Source: Paracoccaceae bacterium (GTDB taxonomy: Bacteria > Pseudomonadota > Alphaproteobacteria > Rhodobacterales > Rhodobacteraceae). Taken from it: a stretch of 10,463 nt of DNA. The DNA is taken from assembly GCA_023263735.1 (NCBI GenBank), contig JALQUQ010000074.1, positions 1 to 10,463 on the forward strand. Direction: 5' to 3'. The position numbers and the translations under genes were made by a program. This document shows positions 1 to 6,061 of this stretch, one piece after another. Position 1 is the first letter of the stretch; each line of letters begins with the position of its first letter. The notes under the pieces were generated by a model that had not been told where the DNA came from, ran no database searches, and worked only from the letters and a program-made list of their open reading frames with translations.

Positions 1-417
1 GGCAGTCCACGGCATAGGTTCTAAATCTGCAGTCATGTCAAATTCAGCGGCACGTCTACAGAAACGCCCGTAATTCTCAATCAGGCGGTTTCGATCTAGA
101 TCATCGCCCGCGACCAGAACATGTTTTGCTCCAAGCTCGGCGCCTACCGTTAGGAACTGATCAAAACGCGCAAGATCGAATGTGTCGTTTACACGCACGA
201 TCTCAATATCCGCAAGTTGTATGCCTGTTTCTCGAAGCGCTGCAATTGTTCGCTGTTGTGCCTTAGGGTCTGTAAGGATTGGAAATGGTGCCTCCGTTCC
301 CGCAGGTAAGAGGCGAAACCCCACCATGTCATATCCAGTTTCGGCTGCAACACGTACAGCCTCATCTGGAGATAGCTCTTTGGTTGTTAAATATGCGAGT
401 GAAAACTTCGTGTTCAT
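1..417 (-). CDS. Sugar phosphate isomerase/epimerase family protein (partial, C-terminus beyond the window)
   Basis: Reading leftward from an ATG at 417-415, the frame is open for 139 codons to the window edge, so only the N-terminal half is present. The product begins MNTKFSLAYLTTKELSP and continues through GYDMVGFRLLPAG, GAELGAKHVLVAGDD and ends at DLEPMPWT. This order of segments (a beta strand at the start, 'GYD.VG.RLLPA', 'GA.LGA.HVLV.GDD', then 'LE.MPWT') is that of xylose-isomerase-like TIM barrels, annotated as sugar phosphate isomerase/epimerase. Such cytoplasmic enzymes usually use a divalent metal to isomerise a sugar or keto acid, and the Glu near the left edge is a likely metal ligand. 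It starts 4 bases after the stop of the NIPSNAP frame, so the two are probably cotranscribed and translationally coupled. The substrate is unknown. G+C is about half, lower than in the right part of the window. Confidence 0.82.
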   Translation of the reverse strand, partial: MNTKFSLAYLTTKELSPDEAVRVAAETGYDMVGFRLLPAGTEAPFPILTDPKAQQRTIAALRETGIQLADIEIVRVNDTFDLARFDQFLTVGAELGAKHVLVAGDDLDRNRLIENYGRFCRRAAEFDMTADLEPMPWTA

Positions 418-421
418 ATGC

Positions 422-853
422 TTATTTCAGCGGTGAGAATGGCATTGGAATAGCCATAGTTGATTCCATTTCAGGGCGAAGGAAATCTGGTCCGCCCGCT
501 GGTGGCCACACGCCATCTGCAACACTCTGGCCGCGAGCTTCGGCACGCGCATTCGCTGACTCATACGGCCAGATTTGAGTGAATCGTGTAGGACCATCTA
601 TTGAGTACATTGCGATCGTAAGTGGTGAATACTCTACGCGCTTAGGTACTGCTTCACGCCATTTCTCGATCGTTGGAGCTAGGCCATTAAGCGTTGGTTG
701 GTATGTACGGATCTCATAAACTTTGCCAAATTCACCAGGTTGAATTTCAGTCTGCTTAGAACCGGTTAGCTGAGGAAAAAATTGTACGATGAGGACAGCC
801 GCCAGTATCCCTGTAAGTGTCGGCCAAACAATCGTATTCAGTGTTTTGCTCAT
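422..853 (-). CDS. Composite frame: AlgW/DegS-like N-terminal membrane anchor joined to a NIPSNAP C-terminal domain
   Basis: This is a 143-residue open frame starting at ATG 853-851, with a possible Shine-Dalgarno AGGA at 865-862. Residues 1 to about 34 form a short positive end and one membrane segment (WPTLTGILAAVLIVQFFPQL). I recognise this as the start of AlgW/DegS-type periplasmic serine proteases, but no protease domain follows. From about residue 38 (PGEFGKVYEIRTYQ) to the end it is a NIPSNAP domain: EIRTY near 47-51, a YSPL stretch, GP.RF..IWPYES in the middle, GVWPPAGGP, and a PFSPLK end. The PGEFG.VYEIRTY stretch normally sits between the two halves of a roughly 200-residue two-domain NIPSNAP protein, so the first half appears to be missing. 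I read the frame as a chimera and not as a natural membrane-bound NIPSNAP protein. NIPSNAP function is poorly known. Its stop lies 4 bases before the isomerase start. Confidence 0.7.
   Translation of the reverse strand: MSKTLNTIVWPTLTGILAAVLIVQFFPQLTGSKQTEIQPGEFGKVYEIRTYQPTLNGLAPTIEKWREAVPKRVEYSPLTIAMYSIDGPTRFTQIWPYESANARAEARGQSVADGVWPPAGGPDFLRPEMESTMAIPMPFSPLK
737..757. other. Probable breakpoint between piece A (NIPSNAP) and piece B (AlgW-like/Nif3-like)
   Basis: Within the minus-strand frame 422-853, the protein changes from an AlgW-like membrane anchor (to about residue 33) to the linker and second domain of a NIPSNAP protein (from about residue 38). The change of identity falls near these bases. 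No repeat, insertion sequence end or att-like site is visible here. The exact base cannot be fixed without homologues. Confidence 0.5.
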
Positions 854-884
854 CTTTCTATTCCTAGCTCAGTTACAGCTACTG

Positions 885-890
885 ATTATA
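885..890 (-). promoter_or_regulatory. Candidate -10 box for the leftward AlgW-like start
   Basis: Read on the minus strand, this is a perfect TATAAT, 31 bases upstream of the ATG at 853, in an AT-rich gap between two divergent starts (854-942). No convincing -35 box sits at 16-18 bases; CTTACA at 916-911 is the nearest partial match but is 20 bases away. The rightward start at 943 has only a weak GGGG at 934-937 as a ribosome binding site. Confidence 0.35.
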
Positions 891-942
891 GGGATAGAGG
901 AGGGTAAGATGTAAGGCTTGTTAAAGTTTTATTGGGGCGTGT

Positions 943-1779
943 ATGTCTGTAAATCTAAAAGAGTTAGTCAATTTTGCAAATGAAACCCTATCTGTAGAGC
1001 GTTTCAAAGATTACTGCCCAAACGGACTGCAGATAGAAGGTAAATCAGCCGTTACAAAAATTGTGTCGGGTGTTACTGCCAGTCAGGCATTGATCGATGC
1101 AGCTATTGCGGCCAATGCTGACCTTCTATTAGTGCATCACGGCTATTTTTGGAAGGGAGAGGCAGAGCCTATAGTCGGTATTAAGGGAAGACGAATTAAG
1201 GCTTTGATGCAAGCAGATGTGAGTTTGTTAGCTTACCACCTTCCTTTGGATGCTCATCCACAACTTGGTAATAATGCTCAGTTGGCCAAGATTTTGGATA
1301 TAGAAATTGAGTCAGGTATGGAACCAGGAAACCCTTTCAGTGGTCCCGATGGCATGGCGCTGGAACCGGTCAGCGTGCCCAGACTGGCCGAATTGCCGCT
1401 GGTCATGACCAGTTCGCGCGGGGCGCAGGCGCTGCAACAAAAGGTATCAAACCATTTCGGTGTCCACCTCAATATCATCGCCACCCTGAATTCGCTGCCC
1501 CAGATCGTTGAGATGGTGGGCCGCGCCAGTGCCTATGCCGTCTTGGCGCATGGGGCGGTGCATCGTCAGGTGGCGCAGGGTCGGTTGGCCTTGGTCCGGA
1601 TCGAAGATTCGGCCTTGGCGCGCACGGCCTATATGGTTTCCAAACGATCCCGCTCGGCCTCGCGCGCGGTTCATATCGTCGAGGAATATGCCCGCACCAT
1701 CCTGCGGGAAACGGTCGAACGCTATGGGATTCATGGAAATCTGCCGCACGCCTCGCAGTCGGCGCACACCAAGGGATAA
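943..1779 (+). CDS. Composite frame: Nif3/YbgI-like N-terminus joined to a LysR-type regulator C-terminus
   Basis: This is a 278-residue open frame. Residues 1 to about 128 match the YbgI/Nif3 dinuclear-metal hexamer family: YCPNGLQIEG near 24-33, IVSGVTASQALIDAA near 40-54, LLVHHGYFWKGE with its metal-binding His pair near 62-73, and YHLPLDAHPQLGNNAQLA near 97-114. Such proteins are about 250 residues, and the second half with the remaining metal ligands is absent. From about residue 133 the protein is the effector-binding domain of a LysR-type regulator: LAELPLVM, LNIIATLNSLPQIVEMV, then RIEDSALARTAYMVSKRSRS and a helical end. The LysR helix-turn-helix is absent. Base composition jumps at the same place, from about 40-45% to about two thirds G+C. 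No natural protein of this architecture is known to me. I regard both genes as truncated by a join and the product as unlikely to work as either parent. Confidence 0.78.
   Translation: MSVNLKELVNFANETLSVERFKDYCPNGLQIEGKSAVTKIVSGVTASQALIDAAIAANADLLLVHHGYFWKGEAEPIVGIKGRRIKALMQADVSLLAYHLPLDAHPQLGNNAQLAKILDIEIESGMEPGNPFSGPDGMALEPVSVPRLAELPLVMTSSRGAQALQQKVSNHFGVHLNIIATLNSLPQIVEMVGRASAYAVLAHGAVHRQVAQGRLALVRIEDSALARTAYMVSKRSRSASRAVHIVEEYARTILRETVERYGIHGNLPHASQSAHTKG
1318..1345. other. Probable breakpoint between piece B (Nif3-like) and piece C (LysR-type regulator)
   Basis: Left of here codons are AT-leaning (tta, gta, gat, att) and the protein is Nif3-like. Right of here codons are GC-ending (gcg, ctg, gtc, ccc) and the protein is LysR-like. 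The reading frame continues across, around the residues EPGNPFSGPDG. No transposon end, tRNA or long repeat is visible at the join. Confidence 0.7.
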
Positions 1780-1796
1780 GGGGGTAGCCCCTTTTT
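1778..1796 (+). terminator. Short hairpin terminator at the LysR stop
   Basis: AAGGGG at 1778-1783 pairs with CCCCTT at 1788-1793 around a four-base GTAG loop, and the T-run continues to 1796. It overlaps the stop codon of the composite frame and looks like a small intrinsic terminator separating it from the following transporter gene. Confidence 0.55.
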
Positions 1797-1959
1797 CCAA
1801 AGGTTGATTCTATACTAGACCCCGGAAAATCCAATGCCCCACACAAGGGACTTTAGAAAAGGCAAAGTTGGTTCCTAATGTGCGTCATCAGCGCGGTGAG
1901 GTGTTCGGGGTTTCCCAACCACCCATCCGCCATGACAGAAGTTTCACCGGGAGGACTCT

Positions 1960-3096
1960 ATGAAATTCACCAAGGCACTCAAGCTCGCCACCGCGATCGG
2001 CCTTGTTTCGGCCGCTACCGCGTCGGCCGAAACCTATCGTCTGACGAACTACTCGCCGCCCACCGAGGCTGCCTCGATCCATCAGCAGTACATCGCTGAT
2101 CAGCTGAAAGAGCGCACCAACGGCGCGATCACCTATGAAATGTTCTTTGCTTCGTCGCTGGTTCCCGCCAAGGAACAGATGAACGCAATCGGCAACGGCG
2201 TCGCTCATGCCGGCTTCCAGCCGATGGGCTACGTTCCGTCGGATGCTCCGCTGAACAACGCTGTCACGGGTTATGGCTTCATCGAAACCAACCCGACCGC
2301 AATCGCAATGGCCTTTGCTGACTGGACGATGCACAACGCAGACGCCATGGCGCAGTACGAAAAGGTCAACGTGGTTCCGTTCGGCGGCTTCTCGACCCCG
2401 ACCTACCCGCTGATCTGCAACACGCCCGAGCCGATCACCTCGGCCGAGCAGATGAAGGGCCTCAAGGTTCGCTTCCCCGGCGGTGCTAACGCTCTGCTGA
2501 CCACCGAAATGGGTGGCGTGGCCGTGAACATCCCCGGCAACGAAATCTATCAGGCACTGCAAACCGGTGCGATCGACTGCGCAGGCATTCTGGCTGCTTG
2601 GTTGAACATCGACAACAGCCTGCAAGAAGTGTCGACCAGCGTCACGTTGGCAAACTTCACCGGCAGCTTCAACTCGCCGCTGCACCTGGTCAACCGTGAC
2701 TTCTGGAAGAGCCTGACCGACGAACAGCGCGGCATCTATCTGGACATCACGGCCCGTGCGACCGCCAAGATGCAGATCCTCTTCAACACCAACGACCAAA
2801 AAGCAATCGACATGGCCCGCGAAAAAGGCCTGAAGATTGTTGAGCCCGATGACTCGTTCAAAGCTGCCGTCAAGGCATGGGTCGACAATGGCGTTGGCGA
2901 CATGAAGGGCGTTGCCAAAGCGACCTACGGCGTCGAAGACCCGGACAAGTTCTTTGCTGACTTCGACGTTTACGTGAAAAAGTGGGGCCCGCTGGTCCGT
3001 GGTATGGCTGATGTCAACGACGAAGACGCGCTGACCCAGCTGATCAAGGACAACATGTACAACGACATCGATCCGGCGACCTACTTCATGAACTGA
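1960..3096 (+). CDS. TRAP transporter periplasmic solute-binding protein (DctP family)
   Basis: The 378-residue protein starts with a clear signal peptide: KFTKALK, a hydrophobic stretch, and an ATASA|ET cleavage site after residue 23. It is therefore periplasmic and brings a ligand to a TRAP permease driven by the ion gradient. Family marks are QMKGLKVRFPGG at 164-175, whose Arg171 sits where the carboxylate-binding arginine of DctP proteins is found, and EIYQALQTGAIDC at 195-207. The ligand is probably a carboxylate, exact identity unknown. The ATG at 1960 is preceded by a strong GGGAGGA at 1949-1955. Codons are more biased than in the neighbours (many ggt, gct, ttc, aac), which suggests high expression, as is usual for binding proteins. 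The small DctQ-like and large DctM-like permease genes do not follow; a strong terminator lies 24 bases after the stop. Confidence 0.93.
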   Translation: MKFTKALKLATAIGLVSAATASAETYRLTNYSPPTEAASIHQQYIADQLKERTNGAITYEMFFASSLVPAKEQMNAIGNGVAHAGFQPMGYVPSDAPLNNAVTGYGFIETNPTAIAMAFADWTMHNADAMAQYEKVNVVPFGGFSTPTYPLICNTPEPITSAEQMKGLKVRFPGGANALLTTEMGGVAVNIPGNEIYQALQTGAIDCAGILAAWLNIDNSLQEVSTSVTLANFTGSFNSPLHLVNRDFWKSLTDEQRGIYLDITARATAKMQILFNTNDQKAIDMAREKGLKIVEPDDSFKAAVKAWVDNGVGDMKGVAKATYGVEDPDKFFADFDVYVKKWGPLVRGMADVNDEDALTQLIKDNMYNDIDPATYFMN

Positions 3097-3120
3097 TCCG
3101 GTCGTCAGACCAAAATCAGG

Positions 3121-3152
3121 AAAGCCCCCGCAAGCGATTGCGGGGGCTTTTT
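3121..3152 (+). terminator. Strong intrinsic terminator after the TRAP binding protein
   Basis: AAAGCCCCCGCAA at 3121-3133 pairs perfectly with TTGCGGGGGCTTT at 3138-3150, a 13-base-pair stem with a GCGA tetraloop. Five T residues follow at 3148-3152. It lies 24 bases after the binding-protein stop and should end that transcript before the MmgE/PrpD gene. Confidence 0.93.
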
Positions 3153-3240
3153 CATACGATGCTACCCATAGGTTGGCATGGCCTTTTGGGATCCATCTGC
3201 ACCGCTAGACTGCCCAGAGACATCGTGCGGAGGAGACGTG

Positions 3241-4674
3241 ATGACGGGGGAAGTGACAGGCGTGCTGGCAGAATTTTCGGCCGGTTTGCGGTACGAGGAT
3301 TTGCCAGACCATGTGGTGACCGAGGCAAAACGACTGATCCTTGATACCATTGGCTGCGGTTTGGGGGGGCATGCCGTCGAAAAGGGTCAGATGGCGGTCG
3401 CCTTTGCCGAACAGATGGGCGGGCGGGCCGAGGCGACCATTCTGGGACGGCGCGAAAAGGTGCCCGCGGCGCTTGCCGCCTTTGCCAATGGCGATCTGAT
3501 GAATGCGCTGGATTGGAACGTTCTGATGCCACCCAGCCATGTTCCGCCCTATGCCATAGCCCCCGCGCTGGCCATGGCCGAGGCGCGCAAGGCGACCGGG
3601 CGCGATCTGATCCTTGCCAGCGTTCTGGCCATGGAGGTTTCGGGGCGCGTTGGCACCTCGCTTGGCGGGCTTCGGGCCACCCAAGGCGGCTTTCCCCGCA
3701 AGGTCTGGGGGATTTCGTCAAACCAGATCGGGGCGACGGCAGGGGCCGCGCGGGTCCTTGGCCTTGACCGTGACCGCATGGCCCATGCCCTTGGTCTGGC
3801 CGCCTATCACGCGCCACTGCCCACGCATGTGAAATACAACTACACCCAAGAGGTGGGCTATGCCAAATTCGCCCCGTCGGGGTGGATGGCCCAGGCCGGG
3901 GTGACCACGGCTGTGCTGGCGGAAATGGGCTATCGGGGCGACACCTCGTTCCTTGAGGGCGACAGCGGCTTTTGGGCGATGAATTCGGCCCCCTCATGGG
4001 ACCCGGGCAAGATCACCAACGGTTTGGGCGACACATGGGTCTTTTTGAATGCGGCCTACAAGTTCTGGCCCACCTGCGGGTTCTATCAATCCCCGCTGGA
4101 TACCTTTTCCGCCATGATCCACGAGTTTGACCTGAAACCCGAGGAAATCGACGAGGTGGTGTATCATATCGAGGAATTCGCCAGCATTCCGAAATATCTG
4201 ACCACCGACCCCAAGGACCATATCGAAGCGGCGGCATCGGGCCCCTATGTGATGGCGGTGGCCGCGCATCGCATTCCGCGGGGGCCGGGCTGGCAGGCCA
4301 AGGACTTGCTGGATCATCCGGGCATTCGGGCCTTCATGCCCAAGGTGCGCCACCAGACCAACCCGAATTCCGAAATCCTGCGGCGGCTTGATGTCGAAGA
4401 GCGCGGCTTGCCCTATCTGTCGCACCGCCCTGCCCGCATCACGATCAAGGCCCGCGGGCAGATCTTTGACCGGTCGACCGATTTTGCGAACTGGCTGTCG
4501 ATGGGGGTTCCCGATTATGCGCCAACAGATGCGGGGCTGGCCGAGAAATTCCGCCTGAATGCGGCCGACGTCCTTGATGCAGACAGAACCGAAGCCGCAA
4601 TCGACACAGTGTCCAATCTGGAGACAGCTTCTGTTGCCGATCTGATGGCGGCCCTGTCGGGGTCTGCAACCTAA
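3241..4674 (+). CDS. MmgE/PrpD family protein
   Basis: With the start at ATG 3241 the product has 477 residues, usual for the family. This start has a good GGAGGAGA at 3228-3235, and the family's N-terminus (LAEFSAGLRYEDLPDHVVTEAKRLILDT) follows at once. An in-frame ATG at 3178 would add 21 residues with no family likeness. MmgE/PrpD proteins include 2-methylcitrate dehydratase, cis-aconitate decarboxylase and an iminodisuccinate epimerase, cytoplasmic enzymes acting on small polycarboxylates. Visible marks are Asp91 and His100 (DWN......H), in positions matching the Asp/His pair of cis-aconitate decarboxylase, and Lys274 in KFWPTCGFYQSPLD. In most members that last motif ends with a His where this protein has Gln283. 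The TRAP binding protein next door could supply its substrate, but a terminator separates the two. The substrate is not readable from sequence. Confidence 0.9.
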   Translation: MTGEVTGVLAEFSAGLRYEDLPDHVVTEAKRLILDTIGCGLGGHAVEKGQMAVAFAEQMGGRAEATILGRREKVPAALAAFANGDLMNALDWNVLMPPSHVPPYAIAPALAMAEARKATGRDLILASVLAMEVSGRVGTSLGGLRATQGGFPRKVWGISSNQIGATAGAARVLGLDRDRMAHALGLAAYHAPLPTHVKYNYTQEVGYAKFAPSGWMAQAGVTTAVLAEMGYRGDTSFLEGDSGFWAMNSAPSWDPGKITNGLGDTWVFLNAAYKFWPTCGFYQSPLDTFSAMIHEFDLKPEEIDEVVYHIEEFASIPKYLTTDPKDHIEAAASGPYVMAVAAHRIPRGPGWQAKDLLDHPGIRAFMPKVRHQTNPNSEILRRLDVEERGLPYLSHRPARITIKARGQIFDRSTDFANWLSMGVPDYAPTDAGLAEKFRLNAADVLDADRTEAAIDTVSNLETASVADLMAALSGSAT

Positions 4675-4710
4675 GCCCAAGGCCTTTGGCCCGGTGGGAC
4701 ACAAGAAACT

Positions 4711-4747
4711 GGGGCCGGGCTTTGATCGCCCGGCCCCGCGTTATTTT
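4711..4747. terminator. Hairpin between convergent genes, probably a two-way terminator
   Basis: GGGGCCGGGC at 4711-4720 pairs perfectly with GCCCGGCCCC at 4728-4737 around a seven-base loop. Rightward it is followed by a broken T-run (4741-4747) that reaches into the stop codon of the opposing gene. Leftward it is followed by AGTTTCTT. It lies between the stops of the MmgE/PrpD gene and the leftward epimerase and could serve both. Confidence 0.75.
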
Positions 4748-5742
4748 CAGATGCGGCCTTTGGCGCGTTCACTATCCAGCCAAACCACCAGACGGCGCAT
4801 CCCTTCTTCGATGTCGACAGTCGGTTCCCAGCCCAAATCGGCCTTGGCCTTGGCGACCGAAACGCCCAGCTTGGTCACGACGGGGTTGGCCACCTTGGCC
4901 TGATCGACCTTGTATTCGGGCTTCAGATCCGAACCGCAGGCCTTGAGCAAGGCCCCGATCAACTGGTTGAACGAGGTGTCCACACCGCTGACAATGTTAT
5001 AGGCCCCGTTGGCCGCGGCCTCCATCGCCATCAGGTTCGCGCGCGCAACATCACCGATATAGATAAAGTCGGTCACGTTGCTGCCATCGCCATCGATCAC
5101 CGGCGGCAATCCGGCGCGAATGCGTTCCCATGCGTTGACAACGCGGGTGCCGTCAATCGCGCGCTTGTGCTGGTTTTCGCCGTAAAGGTTCGAATAGCGC
5201 AGCGCCGCATAGCCCAGCCCGTGCTGCTGGTGATAAAGCTGGCACAAACCCTCGCCCACGATTTTCGAACCCGAATACAGGGCAAGACCCGGCCCGACGC
5301 CATTCCAGTCAAACGGCGCGTCTTCGGTGCAGGGCTGTTCGTTGATCTTGCCGTAAACCCCCATCGACGAGCTGAAGATCAGCTTTTGCACGCCCATGAC
5401 CCGGCAGGCTTCCAGAACGTTCTGGATGCCGCGAATGTTTACGTCCAACCCCATCCACGGATTGGCCAGCATCGGCCCGCCCAGAAAACCGGCGACGTTG
5501 AACACCCCGGCGGCACCCTTCATCGGGTCGAACAGTTCGTTGATGCGCAGCATGTCACCGCGGATAAAGGTGCACCGGCTGTCGGTCACCAGATCTTCGA
5601 CTGCCGAGGCGCTGCCCAGCGACAGGTTGTCCATCAGAACAACTTCGCTTGCGCCAGCCGCCAAAAGCTGCCGACCGATGTTCGATCCCAGCAAGCTTGC
5701 GCCGCCGACGATCACGAATTTGTTTCCCTTGATTGCTGGCAT
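4747..5742 (-). CDS. NAD-dependent epimerase/dehydratase (extended SDR, nucleotide-sugar epimerase-like)
   Basis: The protein has 331 residues, the usual length for UDP-glucose 4-epimerase-like extended short-chain dehydrogenases, which are cytoplasmic and bind NAD. The N-terminal Rossmann fold shows IVGGASLLGSNIG at 11-23 and Asp38 (VLMDNLSLGS), the acidic residue that holds the adenine ribose. The catalytic set is visible: Ser124-126 (FSSSMGVYG), and Tyr156 with Lys160 in YSGSK. LRYSNLYGENQH (181-192) and DFIYIGDVARA (225-235) are typical of the substrate side. The cofactor glycine motif has Ser16 where the second Gly of GxxGxxG is usual. ATG 5742 is preceded by GGGAGAG about five bases away on the minus strand. 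The gene is divergent from the molybdoenzyme cluster and convergent with MmgE/PrpD. It could act on a nucleotide sugar or as a sugar dehydrogenase; sequence alone does not decide. Confidence 0.9.
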   Translation of the reverse strand: MPAIKGNKFVIVGGASLLGSNIGRQLLAAGASEVVLMDNLSLGSASAVEDLVTDSRCTFIRGDMLRINELFDPMKGAAGVFNVAGFLGGPMLANPWMGLDVNIRGIQNVLEACRVMGVQKLIFSSSMGVYGKINEQPCTEDAPFDWNGVGPGLALYSGSKIVGEGLCQLYHQQHGLGYAALRYSNLYGENQHKRAIDGTRVVNAWERIRAGLPPVIDGDGSNVTDFIYIGDVARANLMAMEAAANGAYNIVSGVDTSFNQLIGALLKACGSDLKPEYKVDQAKVANPVVTKLGVSVAKAKADLGWEPTVDIEEGMRRLVVWLDSERAKGRI

Positions 5743-5807
5743 TCATCTCTCCCTTTGTCGACATTCCGGTGCGCCGGTCGGTCTGCCTTTGGCGCGTCCA
5801 AATCAGA

Positions 5808-5850
5808 TCACCCGACGGGGGCCGAAAGCACGGCGCACGCCGTCAGGTGA
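5808..5850. repeat. Near-perfect 11-base inverted repeat
   Basis: TCACCCGACGG at 5808-5818 and CCGTCAGGTGA at 5840-5850 are reverse complements except for one base, with 21 bases between them. The centre-to-centre distance is 32 bases, about three helical turns. This fits a bipartite regulator site but could be chance. Confidence 0.45.
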
Positions 5851-5862
5851 CGCCCACGCACT

Positions 5863-5905
5863 TTCTGGTCCAATCGCCGAGATGGGCGCATGTTCTGGCC
5901 CAATC
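5863..5905. repeat. Two 13-base direct repeats spaced 30 bases
   Basis: TTCTGGTCCAATC at 5863-5875 and TTCTGGCCCAATC at 5893-5905 differ at one base. Their starts are exactly 30 bases apart, close to three turns of DNA, as expected of tandem operator half-sites bound on one face. No known regulator is assigned. Confidence 0.5.
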
Positions 5906-5914
5906 TGATCAAAT

Positions 5915-5986
5915 ACCCCTGCAAAACCAGTGGTTCCGGCGCCGCCTTCGGCAGACCCTATCCCACCCAAAGGATATTGCAGGGGT
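5915..5986. repeat. Perfect 10-base inverted repeat with a 52-base spacer
   Basis: ACCCCTGCAA at 5915-5924 is the exact reverse complement of TTGCAGGGGT at 5977-5986. It lies in the probable leader or promoter of the molybdoenzyme gene. It could be a long-range stem in the leader RNA or a looping operator pair. Confidence 0.4.
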
Positions 5987-6061
5987 GCGCTTGGGTCAGC
6001 GCCGTGCCACGTTCGGTTTCGATACGGTCTCGGCTCTTTTTGCCGAGGGGAGGCATATGCG

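Larger units (their letters stand above)
5743..6061. promoter_or_regulatory. Divergent intergenic region with several repeats
   Basis: These 319 bases lie between the leftward epimerase start and the rightward molybdoenzyme start and must hold both promoters. I see no convincing gene. A rightward frame from 5930 is open into the molybdoenzyme gene but lacks family likeness and has a poor start. Three ordered repeat pairs lie at 5808-5850, 5863-5905 and 5915-5986. The rightward ribosome binding site is GAGGGGAGG at about 6045-6053. No clear -35/-10 pair was found for either direction. Confidence 0.55.

Noticed and set aside
861..890. A CTAGCTCAGT stretch resembling the D-arm of a tRNA and a common synthetic promoter
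   Set aside because: No acceptor stem, anticodon arm or T-arm can be folded around it, and the surrounding bases do not match a promoter series; a ten-base match is within chance.
943..1779. Reading the Nif3-LysR frame as a new metal-sensing regulator
   Set aside because: It lacks the DNA-binding domain of LysR and half of the Nif3 metal site, and the join coincides with a shift in base composition.
1811..1816. TATACT as a -10 box for the TRAP binding protein gene
   Set aside because: Good match to the -10 consensus, but no -35 box at the right distance; too weak to list as a feature.
1888..2799. 303-codon leftward open frame opposite the TRAP binding protein
   Set aside because: Antisense shadow without family motifs or a ribosome binding site; the plus strand has a signal peptide and DctP motifs.
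3178..3240. Upstream in-frame ATG that would lengthen the MmgE/PrpD protein by 21 residues
   Set aside because: The added residues have no family likeness, and the strong ribosome binding site lies directly before ATG 3241.
3152..3997. Long open frame opposite the MmgE/PrpD gene
   Set aside because: Pro/Arg-rich shadow of a GC-rich gene, with no recognisable domain and overlapping a clear family member.
5930..6061. N-terminal extension of the molybdoenzyme from 5930
   Set aside because: There is no ribosome binding site at that start, the residues are not family-like, and the true start at 6062 has a strong site.
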